A DNA stretch of 64,000 bases, taken from NCBI RefSeq assembly GCF_014647675.1, contig NZ_BMPQ01000002.1, forward strand, positions 295,065 through 359,064, read 5' to 3'. Both the position numbers and the translations under genes were made by a program. The stretch comes from Streptomyces flaveus (lineage in GTDB: Bacteria; Actinomycetota; Actinomycetes; Streptomycetales; Streptomycetaceae). A model generated the notes under the pieces. That model was given only the letters and a program-made list of their open reading frames with translations, had not been told where the DNA came from and made no database searches. Below, piece after piece: positions 40,501 through 48,947 of this stretch; position 1 is the stretch's first letter, and each line of letters begins with the position of its first letter.

Positions 40501-42445
40501 GTGCCTGTACGGCGGCCGCGTCGGCGGCGGCCTTCGCCTGCGCCCTGGCCTCGTTGGCGGCGGCCGTACGGAACGCCGCCTTGGACGCGGCGGCCTGCGT
40601 CACCGCGCGGGCGGCGATGGTGGCGCTGTCCCCGGCGGAGGCGCGGGTGGCCGCGTACGCGGTGTCACCGGCCTTCGACATGGCCTCCAGCGCGGCGGCC
40701 GACGCCTTCGTCACCTGGGCCTTCTGCTGTCCGACGAGCAGACCTCGGCCCCGGGGAGCACCGGCCTTGTCGGCGATCGCGTAGGCGGCCTGTGCGGCGG
40801 TGTCCGTGGTCGTGGCGGCCGTCTTCGCGGCGGTGGCCTGGGCCTTGATCAGGTCGAGTTGCTTCTTCGCCGCGGTCTGGGCGTCGGTGACGCCCTTCTT
40901 CGCCTTGTCGAACTGGGCCTTCGTCGGGTAGTCGAGGTCGTCGGTGCCCTTGTGACCGGACGGCGTGATGTCGAACTTCTGCGGGTCGGTGCCCTTGCAG
41001 TCCCACATCCGCGCGTCACGGCTGTTGGCGTACGTCGCGAGGTCCAGGCAGTTGCCGGTGCCCGGGTTGTACAGGCGCGTGGTCGCGTGGGTGTTGTACT
41101 GCCACTTCTGGGCGGCGGTGTTGTTGCACGTCCAGATCTGCAGCGCCGTGCCGTTCGCGGTGCCGGAGCTCTTGATGTCCAGGCACTTGCCGGAGTTGAC
41201 GTTGACCAGCGCTTCGCCTCTGATCTGCCACTTCTGCCCCGCGCCGCCGTTACAGGTGTAGATCTGCACCGGGGTGCCGTTGTCCTTCTTGCCTCCGCCC
41301 ACTTCGAGGCACTTGTCGGCGGCACCGTGCGCGTGGATGACCATCGGGCTGTCACCGATCCAGCCGGGGCCTCCGGCGGACCAGTAGTCCTGCCAGCGGG
41401 CCAGCCGATCCGCGACCCACGACTGGCCCAGCATCTCGCCCAGCGCCTTGGAGCCGGTCGCGAGGGCCTTGGTGGCGCCGACGTTGGCGCTGAGGATCCG
41501 GTTGCGCTGGGCGGCCTGCGCGGAGATCTCCTGCTGCCACTCGCCAGTCGCGTCGGCGACCTGCTTGCCGAGGATCTTGCTCGGGTCGACCGGCCCACGC
41601 CAGGCGCAGGAGGCGAAACGGGCCTTCAAGTCCTCGACGGCGATGCGGTGTTCGACGCTGCCCGGCTCGGCCGCGGTACGCGGGAAGCCGCCGGAGGCGA
41701 GGAAGATACGGGCGTTGTCCGCGCCCGTCGGCTCCATGGACCAGTTCACCAGGCCGTCCCACGCGCGGTGTTCGGCGTACGCCTGCTGCCACTGCGGATT
41801 GGGGAGCGACGGGTCAGGATCATTGGCGTAGAGCGGGGTGCCGAGGTCCTTGACGGCCTTGACCGTGGCGTCGTCGGCCTTCGGTGTCGGGTCCTCGTAG
41901 AAGTCTCCCTCGTTCTTCCAGAACCCGTCCCAGATCCACTGGCTCAGCCCGGTCTGCTCGAAGAAGCTCGGGCCTGTCCCGGTGGTGCCCGGCGGCCAGT
42001 GGAACCCGGTCTCGGTGAATCCGGCCGGGGTGCTCAGGCCGTCCAGCGGCTTCTGCCACACCTCGGTGTACGCGTTGAGCGCCGTTCCCTCCTTTTGGGC
42101 GGTGGCCTCGTCCGTCTCGAACGCCTTCGCCAGCGGAGTGTCGGTCCAGTGCTCACGGTTGGCCGCGGTGTGCAGCTTGTCCGGCGTCTGGTTGAGCGCG
42201 TTCTGCGCGGTGGTGAACATGGCCGGGCCGCCCATGCGCAGCACGTCGGCCATCAGACACTGGTCCTGCCTCAACTGCTCGGCGGCCTCGGCGTCGAAGC
42301 CGTCGTAACTGTCGGCCACCGGGCTGGCATTGGGGGTCCGGTCGTCGATCACGTCGGGTTGGCCGGCGACCGTGGCCAGCACGGCGAGCGCGAGTACCGA
42401 CGGAACAAGTCGCGCTAAGCGTCTTCTTTTTCGCTTCGAGGGCAT
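37508..42445 (-). CDS. Secreted polymorphic toxin: ricin lectin, coiled coil, Hint, RNase A-like tip
   Basis: 1645 residues from ATG 42445 (a TTG at 42469 is less likely). Domains: signal peptide (RLARLVPSVLALAVLATVAG); ricin B lectin at about 368-498 with repeated QIYTCN..QKW and QIWTCN..QKW; Ala/Lys/Glu coiled coil at about 515-1150; Hint at about 1346-1492 (CKVNSFPGDTRVLMADGSRK to VMVHNC); tip at 1493-1645. The tip has HTLKEHVRPDA, VWTSQEIAQQAVDRVV and GRYGFVVKTAYPK, fitting the bacterial RNase A-like toxin family. The Hint autoproteolysis site would release the tip. Delivery is probably by cell contact or secretion; immunity genes follow directly. Confidence 0.85.
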   Translation of the reverse strand: MPSKRKRRRLARLVPSVLALAVLATVAGQPDVIDDRTPNASPVADSYDGFDAEAAEQLRQDQCLMADVLRMGGPAMFTTAQNALNQTPDKLHTAANREHWTDTPLAKAFETDEATAQKEGTALNAYTEVWQKPLDGLSTPAGFTETGFHWPPGTTGTGPSFFEQTGLSQWIWDGFWKNEGDFYEDPTPKADDATVKAVKDLGTPLYANDPDPSLPNPQWQQAYAEHRAWDGLVNWSMEPTGADNARIFLASGGFPRTAAEPGSVEHRIAVEDLKARFASCAWRGPVDPSKILGKQVADATGEWQQEISAQAAQRNRILSANVGATKALATGSKALGEMLGQSWVADRLARWQDYWSAGGPGWIGDSPMVIHAHGAADKCLEVGGGKKDNGTPVQIYTCNGGAGQKWQIRGEALVNVNSGKCLDIKSSGTANGTALQIWTCNNTAAQKWQYNTHATTRLYNPGTGNCLDLATYANSRDARMWDCKGTDPQKFDITPSGHKGTDDLDYPTKAQFDKAKKGVTDAQTAAKKQLDLIKAQATAAKTAATTTDTAAQAAYAIADKAGAPRGRGLLVGQQKAQVTKASAAALEAMSKAGDTAYAATRASAGDSATIAARAVTQAAASKAAFRTAAANEARAQAKAAADAAAVQAQNAKTARDTTKAKLAETQKAEADAKAAAAVARAKRLSAEKEEQTAKAEKELAAQKQAEAAQHKNNAEGYAKTAGEAKGKAEAAESTAREKRQDAEDARDRAKGKRDDAWDAESKANAARAKADAKDAYAAAHDSADDAKESRAAADEADKHADDAEAAATSARSEANAATKAAADADAAATRAEAAAKRARSDADDAKAAKLKADAAVRTATSTAADAIKASQDAASAARTADKLADDAEKDAANAKKQADASKAEAAKAVAGAADAAGHAYITAQAAEDAGNSARQVAAPANDAIQLGSPYVTTDFAAGLVVLTGQSSKTIAEQQKAVSEAHAANAQKNATQAQSLANAATGDAKAAYTLAAEAAGFAAAARKSAKEALGYAAEAAKYAAEAQKSLARTIEHGRQATEDASAADRAAGRAEGHAKDARASADQAALDAAAARTAASEAEQAAKDARAAATRAAEEATAAEAAAKDAQKYAESAQQAAEEAARKEANQQVASGAGTGVGGVFYIVDKITEAGPAKPLNECNYVPQGCTVTYELHLNITVSYYFCVNPEVPATESGCPKSDTIFLKTETLKDQTQEWTHHFSFGDITRIGWQNLFGETVGAVLYEIVLGDVARCYHGDKSSCAWFASNFIPGKAFGKIADAIRALDAAMHTGVGVADAYKALKALDVDPATLAKIEAGVNAYEDVVTTCKVNSFPGDTRVLMADGSRKAIRDVREGDRVVAADPGTGRLRAESVTDTFRHDTERLVTIGLAGGSSLDTTAGHKIRTSGRGWVLASELRAGDRLISPDGTHRAVTGVRDRSGLAPREVYDLTVDGLHTFYVRTEGAGAADVMVHNCLNLGDEDLAALAAYRDEIHTLKEHVRPDAAGAFRLAARKSKPNTVWTSQEIAQQAVDRVVGDFFSKRTASGQKVFDNAKWKKFQDWAAKARDGAQYQEITGTWDAYPSLGKRYHPDGRTIDNAGNEVVVILMKVKGHNGQGRYGFVVKTAYPK

Positions 42446-42879
42446 GAACGGCCCTGATCTGGAACGCAAAAGAGCATCCGTTCTTCGTGTGGGGAGGGCA
42501 GGCCGAAGGTGCCCGTCCGAAAACGTGGAGGCGCCGTGAGACGGTCAGGAGGCCGTACGGCTCAGATGCGCGTCAGAGATCGCGGCATGACGAACGAACC
42601 CTTCCCCCGTAGCGACGGTGCCCCCGGTCGCTGGTTGACGTGCGCGGCAGTGGAGTGGTCAACTCCGCTCGCGACGCGACCGAACGGTAACTAATCTGTG
42701 TGTCACATGTGAAGGAATTGTTTGCAAGCGTTTCGGGAACGTAATGAAACTGACCGGACCATGCCAGACCGAGCAAGACACGCATCAAGCCGAGCAAGGC
42801 ACGCATCAAGTCGGCACACGAAAAGGCGGCGAGGGGAACGACATCCCTTCACCGCCCTCAGTGGACAGCACCGTCAGCG
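42446..42879. other. 434-base region between mutase and toxin genes
   Basis: It holds the toxin promoter side (palindrome TCACATGTGA at 42703-42712, with a low-GC patch around 42690-42760), a tandem 21-base repeat at 42769-42810, and a weak hairpin near 42825-42859 that may terminate the mutase transcript. No gene is supported. Confidence 0.5.
42769..42810. repeat. Two tandem 21-base repeats
   Basis: CCGAGCAAGACACGCATCAA plus G (42769-42789) is repeated with one change at 42790-42810. A partial third degenerate copy is not seen. Function unknown; lies between the mutase terminator and the toxin promoter. Confidence 0.6.
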
Positions 42880-44580
42880 CTAGAACCCCGCCGGCTCCGT
42901 ATAGACCCCCCACTCGTCCCGCAGCACGTCACAGATCTCCCCCAGCGTCGCCTCCGCCCGCACCGCGTCCAGCATCGGCTCGATCATGTTCGAGCCGTCC
43001 CGCGCGGCCGCGAGCATCGCGTCGAGCGCGGACCGTACGGCGGTGGCGTCCCGCGCGGACTTACGAGAGCCCAGCGCCCGTACCTGCTCCCGCTCCACCT
43101 CATGACTGACCCGCAGGATCTCCAGGTCACCGGTCACAGAGCCGTGGTGGACGTTCACCCCGACCACCCGCTTGTCCCCCTTCTCCAGAGCCTGCTGGTA
43201 CTGGAAGGCGGACTCGGCGATCTCGCCGGTGAACCAACCGTCCTCGATGCCCCGCAGAATGCCGGAGGTGATGGGCCCGATGGGGTGCTGCCCGTCCGGG
43301 TGGGCCCTGAGCCCTCGCTCCCTGATCTGCTCGAAGATCTTCTCGGCTTCCGCCTCGATCCGGTCGGTCAGCTGCTCGACGAACCACGAACCGCCCAGCG
43401 GATCCGCCACGTTGGCGACTCCGGTCTCCTCCATCAGCACCTGTTGCGTACGGAGAGCGATCTCGGCCGCCTGCTCGGACGGCAGCGCCAGGGTCTCGTC
43501 CAGCGCGTTCGTGTGCAGCGAGTTGGTCCCGCCCAGCACGGCCGCGAGCGCCTCGACCGCCGTACGCACCACGTTGTTGTACGGCTGCTGCGCCGTCAGC
43601 GAGACGCCGGCGGTCTGCGTGTGGAAGCGCAGCCACTGGGCCTTCTCTGACTTCGCGCCGTACACGTCACGCATCCACCGCGCCCAAATCCGCCGCGCCG
43701 CCCGGAACTTGGCGATCTCCTCGAAGAAGTCGAGATGCGCGTCGAAGAAGAAGGACAGGCCGGGTGCGAAGACGTCCACGTCCAGGCCGCGGGACAGGCC
43801 CAGTTCCACGTACCCGAACCCGTCGGCAAGGGTGTACGCCAGCTCCTGCGCGGCCGTCGAGCCGGCCTCGCGGATGTGGTAGCCGGAGACGGACAGCGGC
43901 TTGTACGCGGAGATCTTCGAAGCGCAGTGCTCCATCAGGTCGCCGATGAGTCGGAGATGGGGCTCGGGCTGGAAGAGCCACTCCTTCTGCGCGATGTACT
44001 CCTTGAAGATGTCCGTCTGGAGCGTGCCGTTCAGGACGGACGGGTCGATGCCCTGACGCTCGGCGGCGACCAGGTACATGCAGAAGACCGGTACGGCCGG
44101 CCCGCTGATCGTCATCGATGTCGTGACATCACCCAGCGGGATGTCCTTGAACAGGACCTCCATGTCCGCGGCGGAGTCGATCGCGACCCCGCAGTGCCCG
44201 ACCTCGCCGAGCGCACGCGGATCGTCGGAGTCGCGCCCCATGAGCGTGGGCATGTCGAAGGCCACGGACAGTCCGCCGCCGCCGTTGGCGAGGATCGACT
44301 TGTAGCGCTCGTTGGTCTGCTCGGCGTTCCCGAACCCGGCGAACTGCCGGATGGTCCACGTCCGCCCTCGGTAGCCGGTCGCGTAGAGCCCGCGCGTGTA
44401 GGGGTACTCCCCCGGCCAGCCGATCCGCTCGAACCCGTCATACGTGTCTCCGGGCCGCGGCCCGTACACCGGCTCCACCGGATCGCCGGAAAGCGTCGTG
44501 AAGTCGGCCTCACGCTTGCGTGAAGCGTCGTACCGGGCCTGCCAGCGTCGGCGGCCCTCTTCGATGGCGTCAGCGTCCAT
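42880..44580 (-). CDS. icmA: Acyl-CoA mutase large subunit (isobutyryl-CoA mutase IcmA-like)
   Basis: 566 residues from ATG 44580. TIM-barrel half of a B12-dependent acyl-CoA mutase without the C-terminal B12 domain, so a separate small subunit is needed. Family motifs: YTRGLYATGYRGRTWTIRQFAG, TLMGRDSDDPRALGEVG, PVFCMYLVAAERQG, VSGYHIREAGSTAAQELAY, QPYNNVVRTAVEALAAVLGG, SLHTNALDETLALPSE. Isobutyryl/n-butyryl isomerisation is suggested by length and by the position matching S. coelicolor icmA; methylmalonyl-CoA mutase-like use cannot be excluded. A perfect palindrome stands just upstream. Confidence 0.88.
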   Translation of the reverse strand: MDADAIEEGRRRWQARYDASRKREADFTTLSGDPVEPVYGPRPGDTYDGFERIGWPGEYPYTRGLYATGYRGRTWTIRQFAGFGNAEQTNERYKSILANGGGGLSVAFDMPTLMGRDSDDPRALGEVGHCGVAIDSAADMEVLFKDIPLGDVTTSMTISGPAVPVFCMYLVAAERQGIDPSVLNGTLQTDIFKEYIAQKEWLFQPEPHLRLIGDLMEHCASKISAYKPLSVSGYHIREAGSTAAQELAYTLADGFGYVELGLSRGLDVDVFAPGLSFFFDAHLDFFEEIAKFRAARRIWARWMRDVYGAKSEKAQWLRFHTQTAGVSLTAQQPYNNVVRTAVEALAAVLGGTNSLHTNALDETLALPSEQAAEIALRTQQVLMEETGVANVADPLGGSWFVEQLTDRIEAEAEKIFEQIRERGLRAHPDGQHPIGPITSGILRGIEDGWFTGEIAESAFQYQQALEKGDKRVVGVNVHHGSVTGDLEILRVSHEVEREQVRALGSRKSARDATAVRSALDAMLAAARDGSNMIEPMLDAVRAEATLGEICDVLRDEWGVYTEPAGF

Positions 44581-44589
44581 ACCTTCGAA

Positions 44590-44611
44590 TTTACTAGGAC
44601 GTCCTAGTAAA
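44590..44611. promoter_or_regulatory. 22-bp perfect palindrome upstream of icmA
   Basis: TTTACTAGGAC followed by GTCCTAGTAAA, ending 10 bases from the icmA start codon. Shape and spacing are typical of a TetR-family operator over a promoter. A 12-of-17 match to its first part lies before the thiolase gene at 57219-57237. Confidence 0.65.
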
Positions 44612-44623
44612 TGTCGACGGGAG

Positions 44624-44998
44624 ACCGCCATGGACTGCTCCATGGCGGTATTGAATCCTCCCCCAGCTGAACTGAAACAGGGGGATTCCTGGCTCACGCT
44701 GCCTGCGGGTCAGCGACCCGACAGGTCTTCCACGATCAGCACCAGCCGGGTTGAAACCAGCCCGGGTTCGTACCGCAAAGCCTGAGGTGCATGTGCTGTC
44801 TTGGCTCTCGATCAGCACGGCATACGCGCTTGGTTCTCGCAACGCACGGCAATCAGTTCACCCGACCGTGTGGGCGGTCTTTCGCCCTGAGGGCGAAAGA
44901 CCGTTCCCTGCCCTGCTCCGCAGGAGTCCGCTTCTCCCCCGCAAGCGGGAGGTACCCCCACCCCGGCCTGAAGACCGGGGCATCCTCGGAGGAATCAG
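44624..44998. mobile_element. Decayed IS200/IS605-type element ends (hairpin-rich relic)
   Basis: The region is a series of hairpins with no gene: ACCGCCATGGA/TCCATGGCGGT (44624-44649), GAATCCTCCCCC/GGGGGATTC (44653-44688), CGGTCTTTCGCCC/GGGCGAAAGACCG (44875-44903, perfect 13 bp) and CCCCGG..CCGGGG (44961-44980) followed by CATCCTCGGAGGAAT. The GAATCCTCC and CCTGAAGACCGGGGCATCCTCGGAGGA pattern matches what I recall of ends of TnpB-bearing IS200/IS605 (IS1341-type) elements in Streptomyces. No TnpA/TnpB remnant is seen. Confidence 0.5.
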
Positions 44999-45006
44999 GT
45001 GAAGGT

Positions 45007-45345
45007 TCAGGCCTTGGCCACGGCGGCCGGGTCGTCGACGACCTTGGCCTCCAGCTCACGCGTGACCTTGCGCTCCACGAAGAAGGCGGCCGTCGGCACC
45101 GTACCCGCGAGCAGTACCCACAGCAGCTTCGGTACCGGCCACTTCGCCTTGGAGCCCATGTCGAAGGCGAAGATCAGGTAGACGACGTACAGCCAGCCGT
45201 GCGCGATGCTGACCACGCGTGTGAAGTCCGCGGCGCCGTCCACGTCGAGCACGTACTTGCCGACCATCCCGACAACCAGCAGGACCAGCAGGACACCGGT
45301 GACGTAGGCCATGACGCGGTAGCGGGTCAGCACGCTTTTTTTCAT
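45007..45345 (-). CDS. DUF3817 membrane protein
   Basis: 112 residues from ATG 45345. Three hydrophobic helices (MAYVTGVLLVLLVVGMVGKY, VSIAHGWLYVVYLIFAFDMG, LLWVLLAGTVPTAAFFVERKV) with the HGWLYVVYL and FFVERK features of DUF3817. A paralogue is encoded at 48603-48947. Function unknown. Confidence 0.88.
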   Translation of the reverse strand: MKKSVLTRYRVMAYVTGVLLVLLVVGMVGKYVLDVDGAADFTRVVSIAHGWLYVVYLIFAFDMGSKAKWPVPKLLWVLLAGTVPTAAFFVERKVTRELEAKVVDDPAAVAKA

Positions 45346-45410
45346 GCGTACGAGCGTAACCGGGGGTTTCGTGCGATCTTCGGGCGCCCCCGGAGCCGTA
45401 CGCCCCGGTC

Positions 45411-45920
45411 CTAGCCTTCTTCGAAGTCGTGCGCGGCGATGCGCAAGGGCCGCAGCATCGCGAAGATCTCGGCGCACTCCTCCGCGTCGTACGCGCCGAG
45501 CCCGAAGTCCATCGCCATCAGGTCGCGGGTGGCCGCCTCGACGACCTCGCGGCCCTTGTCGGTGATGGAGGCGAGCGTGCCACGGCCGTCGTTGGGATTG
45601 GGCCGCTTGTCCACCAGGCCCGACCTGACCAGCCGGTCGATGGTGTTCGTCACCGACGTGGGGTGCACCATGAGCCGCTCGCCGATCTTGGACATCGGCA
45701 GTTCGCCGGCTTTGGAGAAGTTGAGCAGCACGAGTGCCTCGTAGCGCGCGAACGTCAGCCCGTACGGCTTGACGACCGCGTCGACCTCGGCCAGCAGGAT
45801 CTGGTGCGCGCGCATGATCGAGGTGATCGCGGCCATGGACGGCACGGACCCCCAGCGCTGCTTCCAGAGTTCGTCGGCGCGTGCGATGGGATCGAAAGGA
45901 AGACTGAGCGGCTTCGGCAC
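45411..45920 (-). CDS. MarR-family regulator
   Basis: 169 residues. Winged helix typical of MarR: LLAEVDAVVKPYGLTFARYEALVLL, MSKIGERLMVHPTSVTNTIDRL, GLVDKRPNPNDGRGTLASIT and DKGREVVEAAT. It probably represses a nearby gene (the DUF3817 gene on the same strand or the MFS exporter upstream of it). A long N-terminal extension (residues 1-35) contains WKQRWG. Confidence 0.92.
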   Translation of the reverse strand: MPKPLSLPFDPIARADELWKQRWGSVPSMAAITSIMRAHQILLAEVDAVVKPYGLTFARYEALVLLNFSKAGELPMSKIGERLMVHPTSVTNTIDRLVRSGLVDKRPNPNDGRGTLASITDKGREVVEAATRDLMAMDFGLGAYDAEECAEIFAMLRPLRIAAHDFEEG

Positions 45921-45952
45921 GGCAGAGACCCTACCGGCCGGTCATATCGTGG

Positions 45953-47236
45953 TCAGCCCCGTCTCGCGCTTCGGTCCCCGACTTCTGCCGTACGTCCCGT
46001 ACGCCGCACCTCCAGAACCAGGAGTACGCAGCAGGCGGTCCCGAGCACCCCGACTGAGCCCACGACCGTGCTGACCGACCAGAACTCGGCGGCGAGCCCG
46101 GCCAGCGCCATCCCCACGCCCTGGATCGTCATAAGGCCGGCCGTGTGCACGGTCATGGCCCGCCCGCGCAGTTCCTCGGGAACGGCGTCCACGAACCAGC
46201 GGTCGAGACCGAGGGTGTACGCGCCCGCCGACCCGGCGAGGAGCAGCGCGAGCAGGATCCAGCCGAGGCCCGGGTGGAGCGGGTAGACGAGGAGCGGCAG
46301 CAGCCCGCCGGCTGCGAGGGGCAGCACGATCCGGGAGCGGGCCGCGGGCGACAGGGCGGCACCGGCGTACAGCTCACCGGCGATCGTGCCGACCGGCATC
46401 GCGCACATCAGCAGCCCGACCCAGGCGGCGCCGACCCCGATCTCGTCCGCGTACGCGGCGGCCAGCGCCTCGGGGGCGACGACGAACATCGGCGGCGCCC
46501 ACAGGAGCAGCAGCAACGCCCGGATACGACGGTCGCCGAGGACCTCGCGGGTGCCGGCGAGCGAGTACCGCACGAGCGATCCGCCTCCGGCGCGCGCGGG
46601 CCTGCGCCGGGTCCCGAAGCGCAGGAGGAGCGCCGAGGCGAGGAAGGTGCCCAGCGTGATGGCGAGCGCCCCGCGCGGCGACACGAAGGTGAGCAGGACT
46701 CCGCCGAGTCCGAAGCCCACGAGTACGGCGCTCTGCGACACCATCCGCAGCAGCGAGCGCCCGAGCACGAACAGGTCGCCGTCCCCGAGGATCTCGGTCA
46801 GCGTGGCCATTCGCGTCCCGTTGAACACCGGCGACACGGCCGCGATGACACACCGCAGCGCCAGCAGCGCGGCCACCGGCGTCGACGGCAGCGCCATCAG
46901 CGCCGCGCACCCGGCGCACACCAGGTCGCACCCGACGAGCACGCGCCGTGCGGGAAACCGGTCCGCGACCCCGGCCAGGAGCGTCCCGCCCGCGATATAC
47001 GGCAGGAAGCCCAGCGCGAAGGCCAGCGCGCTGAGCAGCGGTGACCCGGTCAGCCCGTACACGAGCACGGTCAGCGCGATCTCGCTGACGACGACGCCGA
47101 GCAGGGATAGGGCGTGGGCGGCGAAGACGGCACGGAACTCGCGTACGGCGAAGACAGCTCCGTAACCGGTGGTGTCAGGTGGTACGGGCAGCGGTGTCGT
47201 GTCCTTCTCTTGCACGCCTTGCAGCTCTTCTGGCAT
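45953..47236 (-). CDS. MFS transporter
   Basis: 427 residues from ATG 47236; the upstream-extended frame is non-coding. Twelve hydrophobic helices; LAGVADRFPARRVLVGCD is the MFS loop 2-3 motif and LDRWFVDAVPEELRGRAM an equivalent in the second half. Likely a drug or metabolite exporter. Its gene overlaps nothing but shares an 85-base divergent control region with the ArsR-like gene at 47322, which may regulate it. Confidence 0.9.
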   Translation of the reverse strand: MPEELQGVQEKDTTPLPVPPDTTGYGAVFAVREFRAVFAAHALSLLGVVVSEIALTVLVYGLTGSPLLSALAFALGFLPYIAGGTLLAGVADRFPARRVLVGCDLVCAGCAALMALPSTPVAALLALRCVIAAVSPVFNGTRMATLTEILGDGDLFVLGRSLLRMVSQSAVLVGFGLGGVLLTFVSPRGALAITLGTFLASALLLRFGTRRRPARAGGGSLVRYSLAGTREVLGDRRIRALLLLLWAPPMFVVAPEALAAAYADEIGVGAAWVGLLMCAMPVGTIAGELYAGAALSPAARSRIVLPLAAGGLLPLLVYPLHPGLGWILLALLLAGSAGAYTLGLDRWFVDAVPEELRGRAMTVHTAGLMTIQGVGMALAGLAAEFWSVSTVVGSVGVLGTACCVLLVLEVRRTGRTAEVGDRSARRG

Positions 47237-47321
47237 GGGCAGCAGCGTGCACGCTCCCGTGCCGGTCGCCGTAGAGTTTCGGCACCAGCCGAATCTTCGA
47301 GCCGTCACGGGAGGGGGCACG

Positions 47322-48305
47322 ATGCCGTTCCGTCTGCACTTCGGCGAGGACGATCTCCTGCGGTGCCGCTTCGCGGTGTCCCCGCTGTGGGAGACGCAGG
47401 AAGCGGTACGCACACTCAACCGGCCCGAGCGGCACGGCTACCACGCGCGCTGGCTTCGCCGTATCCGTACGGCAGCCGTCGGGCTCGACCTCACGCCGCT
47501 GTGGCTGCTGATGCCCCGGCGCGGGCACACTCCCGACTGGCTCGGACCGCCGCCGATCGGCCCGGCCGCCCCGTTCGAGGAGGAGATCGCGGCGGTCCGC
47601 GCCGCCGAACCGCGGGCGGCCCGCGAGGACACCGCGCGGGCGCTCGCGGACACTCCGGGAGCCGCCGAATCCCCGCTCGGGCGCGCCCTGTTGAGGGACC
47701 CCGTCCGTATGATCCAGCAACTGGCCGACCTGCTGGAGGCGGCCTGGCACACCCTCGTCGAACCGGACTGGCCCCGGCTGCGCGCCCTGCTGGAAGCCGA
47801 CGTCACCTTCCATTCGCGCCGTCTCGCCGAAGTGGGCCTCGGCGGGCTGCTGCCGGAGCTGGACCGGCGGTTCGCCTGGGAGTCGGGCACGCTCACGGTC
47901 GACTGGAAGGGCGAGCACGTACGCGAACTCGGCGGCCAGGGGCTGGTGTTGATGCCGAGCGTCTTCTCCTGGCCGGACGTGGTGAGCGGCTTCGACCCTC
48001 CCTGGCAGCCGACGCTGGTCTACCCTGCGCGCGGCATCGGCGGCCTGTGGGCCGAGCCGAACGACCGCACCCCCGACGCTCTCGTACGACTCCTCGGCCG
48101 CGGCCGGGCCACCGTACTGACCGCGCTCGACGAACCCGCCACCACGACAGCCCTCGCCCACCGCCTCACCCTCGCACCCTCCTCCGTCTCCGCACACCTG
48201 TCGGCGCTGCGGGACGCGGGCCTGCTCGTCTCACGCCGGTACGGGCACCAGGTGCTGTACGAGCGGACGCCGCTGGGCATGGCCCTGGCGTCGGGCGACG
48301 GCTGA
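47322..48305 (+). CDS. ArsR-type helix-turn-helix regulator with DUF5937-like N-terminus
   Basis: 327 residues from ATG 47322 (GGGAGGGGG upstream). A long N-terminal domain (MPFRLHFGEDDLLRCRFAV, PLWETQEAVRTL, the LMPSVFSWPDV segment) is followed by a C-terminal winged helix near 255-325 (TTALAHRLTLAPSSVSAHLS, ALRDAGLLVSRRYGHQVLYE). This DUF5937-HTH plan is common in actinobacterial repressors of MFS exporters; the divergent MFS gene is the probable target. Confidence 0.88.
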   Translation: MPFRLHFGEDDLLRCRFAVSPLWETQEAVRTLNRPERHGYHARWLRRIRTAAVGLDLTPLWLLMPRRGHTPDWLGPPPIGPAAPFEEEIAAVRAAEPRAAREDTARALADTPGAAESPLGRALLRDPVRMIQQLADLLEAAWHTLVEPDWPRLRALLEADVTFHSRRLAEVGLGGLLPELDRRFAWESGTLTVDWKGEHVRELGGQGLVLMPSVFSWPDVVSGFDPPWQPTLVYPARGIGGLWAEPNDRTPDALVRLLGRGRATVLTALDEPATTTALAHRLTLAPSSVSAHLSALRDAGLLVSRRYGHQVLYERTPLGMALASGDG

Positions 48306-48312
48306 CGGCAGG

Positions 48313-48606
48313 TCAGTCAGCGAGGTGCCGCTCCACCGTTTCCACCTTCGACGTCAGGCCATCCGTCACGCCGGGGCGGATGTCCGCCTTGAGGACGAGG
48401 GAGACGCGTGGCACGCGTTCCTCGACCACCGCGACGGCGCGCCTGACGACGTCCATGACTTCGTCCCACTCACCCTCGACGGACGTGAACATCGCGTCGG
48501 TACGGTTCGGCAGCCCCGACTCACGCACGACACGGACCGCGTCGGCCACATACTCACCCACGTCCTCGCCGACACCCAGCGGCGTCACGGAGAAGGCGAC
48601 GATCAT
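48313..48606 (-). CDS. MTH1187/thiamine-binding-like small protein
   Basis: 97 residues, ferredoxin-like fold of the MTH1187/YkoF group: [55 protein letters not shown] and [13 protein letters not shown]. Members bind small ligands such as thiamine. Its ATG overlaps the stop of the DUF3817 gene by four bases (ATGA), so the two are co-translated. Confidence 0.88.
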   Translation of the reverse strand: MIVAFSVTPLGVGEDVGEYVADAVRVVRESGLPNRTDAMFTSVEGEWDEVMDVVRRAVAVVEERVPRVSLVLKADIRPGVTDGLTSKVETVERHLAD

Positions 48607-48947
48607 GCGCTGACGGTCCCTTCCTTGCGGGCGCGCGCCGCGATGACCGCGTTCTCCGCCTCGCGCCTGAGCTTGCGCTCGGCGAAGAAGCCGCCGGCCG
48701 GGAGGACGGAGAGGATGAAGTAGAGGGCCGAGGTCTTCAGGTCCCACTTCGTGCGGTTCCAGGCGTCGGCCCAGAAGAGCACGTACAGGATGAAGAGGAC
48801 GCCGTGGATCATGCCCATCACGGGTACCGCGTTGAAGTCCGTGGTCCGCTTCAGCACCGAGCAGACGAGCAGCAGCAGGAACGAGATCGCCTCGGGAGCG
48901 GAGACCAGGCGGAGGCGGCGGAGGGCGGAGGCGGTCTTGATGTCCAC
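48603..48947 (-). CDS. DUF3817 membrane protein (second copy)
   Basis: 114 residues with three helices ([61 protein letters not shown]). Paralogue of the gene at 45007-45345, with the same GIHG/HGWL and FFxERK landmarks. Coupled to the MTH1187-like gene downstream. Function unknown. Confidence 0.88.
   Translation of the reverse strand: MDIKTASALRRLRLVSAPEAISFLLLLVCSVLKRTTDFNAVPVMGMIHGVLFILYVLFWADAWNRTKWDLKTSALYFILSVLPAGGFFAERKLRREAENAVIAARARKEGTVSA

Noticed and set aside
39293..42418. 1041-codon open frame antisense to the toxin gene
   Set aside because: Composition is that of a mirror reading of Ala-rich codons; no domains, and the sense strand has ricin, Hint and toxin motifs.
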